From positions 1 through 7,514 of the forward strand of contig JADGQG010000091.1 in the NCBI GenBank assembly GCA_017882025.1: 7,514 nt of DNA, read 5' to 3'. The DNA is from Chloroflexota bacterium. GTDB lineage: Bacteria; Chloroflexota; Limnocylindria; Limnocylindrales; CSP1-4. Positions within the stretch are counted from its first letter, which is position 1. The number at the start of each line of letters is the position of its first letter. A program made the position numbers and the translations under genes. Under the pieces are notes generated by a model. The model was not told the DNA's origin. It worked only from the letters and a program-made list of their open reading frames with translations, and did not search any database. Shown piece by piece: positions 5,803-7,514 of this stretch.

Positions 5803-7514
5803 GTGTTCGAACCCCTCATCCCGAGCGTGTCGCCGTTGCTCGCCGCCGCGGCGGTGGGCGGCGCAGCGCCCGACAGCCTGATCAATCTCGTGCCGCTCAT
5901 CCCGGCGATCCCGCTCGCCGGGTTCGTCTTCACGGCGTTCTTCGGGCGACGGATGGGACGGCCGGCATTCGTGCTGCCACTGCTCGGCGTCACCGTGACC
6001 TGGCTGCTGAGCATGGCGGTCGTCTACCAGGCCCTGACCGGTGGCTTCGGCGAGCACGGGGCCGGGATCACGCTCTGGCGCTGGATCTCGGCGGGCGCGT
6101 TCAACGTCGACATCGGGTTCTTCGTCGACCAGCTGACGGCATGCCTGCTGATCGTCGTGACGACGATCGGGCTGCTCGTCCACCTCTACTCGGTCGGGTA
6201 CATGGCCCACGATCCGGGCCGCTGGCGCTTCTTTGCCTACCTGAACCTCTTCATGTTCAGCATGCTGCTCCTCGTTCTCGCGGACAACTTCCTGACGGTC
6301 TTCGCGGGCTGGGAGCTCGTCGGCCTGTCGAGCTACCTCCTCATCGGCTTCTGGTACGGCAAGCGTTCCGCGGCGCTGGCCGCGAAGAAGGCCTTCATCG
6401 TGAACCGCGTCGGCGACGTGGGCTTCGCGCTCGGGATCATGCTCATCTGGGTCTCCACCGGCACCCTGAACATGCGCGAGGCGTTCGACAGGATCGCCGG
6501 GCTGGACCACGGGACCATCCTCGCCATCGCACTGCTGGTGTTCTGCGGCGCCGTCGGCAAGAGCGCCCAGTTCCCGCTCCACGTCTGGCTGCCGGACGCG
6601 ATGGAGGGCCCGACGCCGGTCTCGGCCCTCATCCATGCGGCCACGATGGTGAACGCCGGCGTCTACCTGGTGGCCCGGACGAACCCGATCTTCAGCCATG
6701 TGCCGGAGGCGATGGTCGTGGTGGCCGCCATCGGCATCTTCACCGCGATCCTGGCCGCCTCGATCGCGTTCACCCAGACGGACATCAAGCGCGTCCTCGC
6801 CTACTCCACGTTGAGCCAGCTGGGCTACATGTTCGCGGCCCTCGGCGTGGGGGCGTACGTGGCGGCGATCTTCCACCTCATGGCGCACGGCTTCTTCAAG
6901 GGCCTCCTCTTCCTGGGCTCCGGCTCCGTGATCCACGCGGTCCACGACGAGCAGGACATGAACCGGATGGGCGCGCTCTGGCGGAAGATCCCGATCACTC
7001 ACGCGACGATGCTGGTCGGCACGATCGCGATCGCGGGCATCCCGCCGTTCGCCGGCTTCTTCAGCAAGGACGAGATCCTGGGCGAGGCGTTCAAGCTCAA
7101 CTTCGGCTGGGTCTGGGCGATCGGCGTGGTGGTGGCCGGCATGACCGCCTTCTACATGTGGCGGCTGATGGGCAAGACCTTCTACGGCAAGAGTCACGTG
7201 GACCCGGCGGTGGAGCCGAAGATCCACGAATCGACGTGGACGATGACGCTGCCGCTGGTCCTGCTGGCCATCCCGTCCATGCTGCTGGGCCTGTGGCTGG
7301 GCCTGCCGTTCGGCGATTCCGTGCTCACCCACTGGTTGCACCCGGTGTTCGCTGGCGCGGAAGAGACGCTGGGTCAGGCCACGGAGCCGTTCGCGCTGTT
7401 CGGCATCGACGGGGCGCTGATCCTCGTCAGCGTCGCCGTTGCCTCGATCGGGCTGGTGGTCGGCATCTGGCTCTTCGGGTTCTTCCGCCGCAGCGGGCGC
7501 CGGCAGACCGTGGA
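5803..7514 (+). CDS. nuoL: NADH-quinone oxidoreductase subunit L, 3' end missing
   Basis: NuoL is the distal antiporter-like proton-pumping subunit. The window holds 570 codons of an open frame from GTG 5803 and cuts it off; the family usually has about 610-700 residues. The core antiporter motifs are present: Glu171 in GWELVGLSSYLLIGFW, Asp205 in NRVGD, Lys253 in GKSAQFPLHVWLPDAMEGP, His279 in SALIHAATMVNAGVYL, Lys366 in HGFFKGLLFLGSGSV and Asp423 in FFSKDEIL. These match the glutamate-lysine pair and the central and terminal charges of NuoL, so proton pumping looks intact. The extra segment after Lys366 (SGSVIHA plus the EQDMNRMGAL loop) favours NuoL over NuoM or NuoN. The long lateral helix that defines NuoL would lie beyond the window. 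The gene follows nuoK after 22 bases, in standard operon order. Confidence 0.95.
   Translation, partial: MFEPLIPSVSPLLAAAAVGGAAPDSLINLVPLIPAIPLAGFVFTAFFGRRMGRPAFVLPLLGVTVTWLLSMAVVYQALTGGFGEHGAGITLWRWISAGAFNVDIGFFVDQLTACLLIVVTTIGLLVHLYSVGYMAHDPGRWRFFAYLNLFMFSMLLLVLADNFLTVFAGWELVGLSSYLLIGFWYGKRSAALAAKKAFIVNRVGDVGFALGIMLIWVSTGTLNMREAFDRIAGLDHGTILAIALLVFCGAVGKSAQFPLHVWLPDAMEGPTPVSALIHAATMVNAGVYLVARTNPIFSHVPEAMVVVAAIGIFTAILAASIAFTQTDIKRVLAYSTLSQLGYMFAALGVGAYVAAIFHLMAHGFFKGLLFLGSGSVIHAVHDEQDMNRMGALWRKIPITHATMLVGTIAIAGIPPFAGFFSKDEILGEAFKLNFGWVWAIGVVVAGMTAFYMWRLMGKTFYGKSHVDPAVEPKIHESTWTMTLPLVLLAIPSMLLGLWLGLPFGDSVLTHWLHPVFAGAEETLGQATEPFALFGIDGALILVSVAVASIGLVVGIWLFGFFRRSGRRQTV

Noticed and set aside
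5716..7341. Reverse-strand open frame (541 codons) opposite nuoL
   Set aside because: Charged, repetitive composition opposite a clear membrane protein gene; a GC-driven shadow.
1..7514. CRISPR arrays, tRNA or rRNA genes, insertion sequences
   Set aside because: No regularly spaced repeats, no RNA gene signatures and no transposase-like frames were seen; coding genes fill the window.

Overview
The window is about 7.5 kb of very GC-rich bacterial DNA. All genes lie on the + strand, packed end to end, with several GTG starts and Shine-Dalgarno-like sequences before most genes. It is the middle of a respiratory complex I (nuo) operon. The high GC, the compact layout and the unusual subunit architecture fit a high-GC Chloroflexota lineage or possibly an actinobacterium. 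This is an impression, because no phylogenetic marker is present.

Layout: the last codons of an upstream gene (1-18, position suggests nuoH); a fusion of the first half of NuoI with a NuoE-like domain (29-862); a NuoF-type FMN/NADH subunit (867-2219); an 878-residue multidomain Fe-S flavoprotein in the place of NuoG (2231-4867); then nuoJ (4939-5472), nuoK (5469-5780) and the first 570 codons of nuoL (5803-end). There is no gene-free stretch longer than 71 bases.

The membrane-arm genes look ordinary and keep the residues used for proton translocation. The peripheral arm does not look ordinary. In a standard order E, F and G precede H, and I sits between H and J. Here the E-F-G module sits where nuoI should be. 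The protein before it ends its NuoI similarity after the first ferredoxin motif, and the protein after it ends with a segment that looks like the second ferredoxin motif and tail of NuoI. The simplest reading is that the electron-input module was inserted inside nuoI, splitting it into an N-half fused to NuoE and a C-half fused to the NuoG-like protein.

The NuoG-like protein has the NuoG-type [2Fe-2S] N-terminus. Instead of the molybdopterin-oxidoreductase-like domain it carries a GltD/NfnB-type FAD and NAD(P)H domain followed by three ferredoxin-type motifs. The NuoE half lacks the second pair of cluster cysteines, and NuoF has Thr in place of one cysteine of its [4Fe-4S] site. Together these suggest a pumping complex I with a rebuilt electron-input arm. 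It may have two pyridine-nucleotide sites (NuoF and the GltD-like domain) and so may couple NADH, NADPH and quinone. That function is inferred from sequence only.
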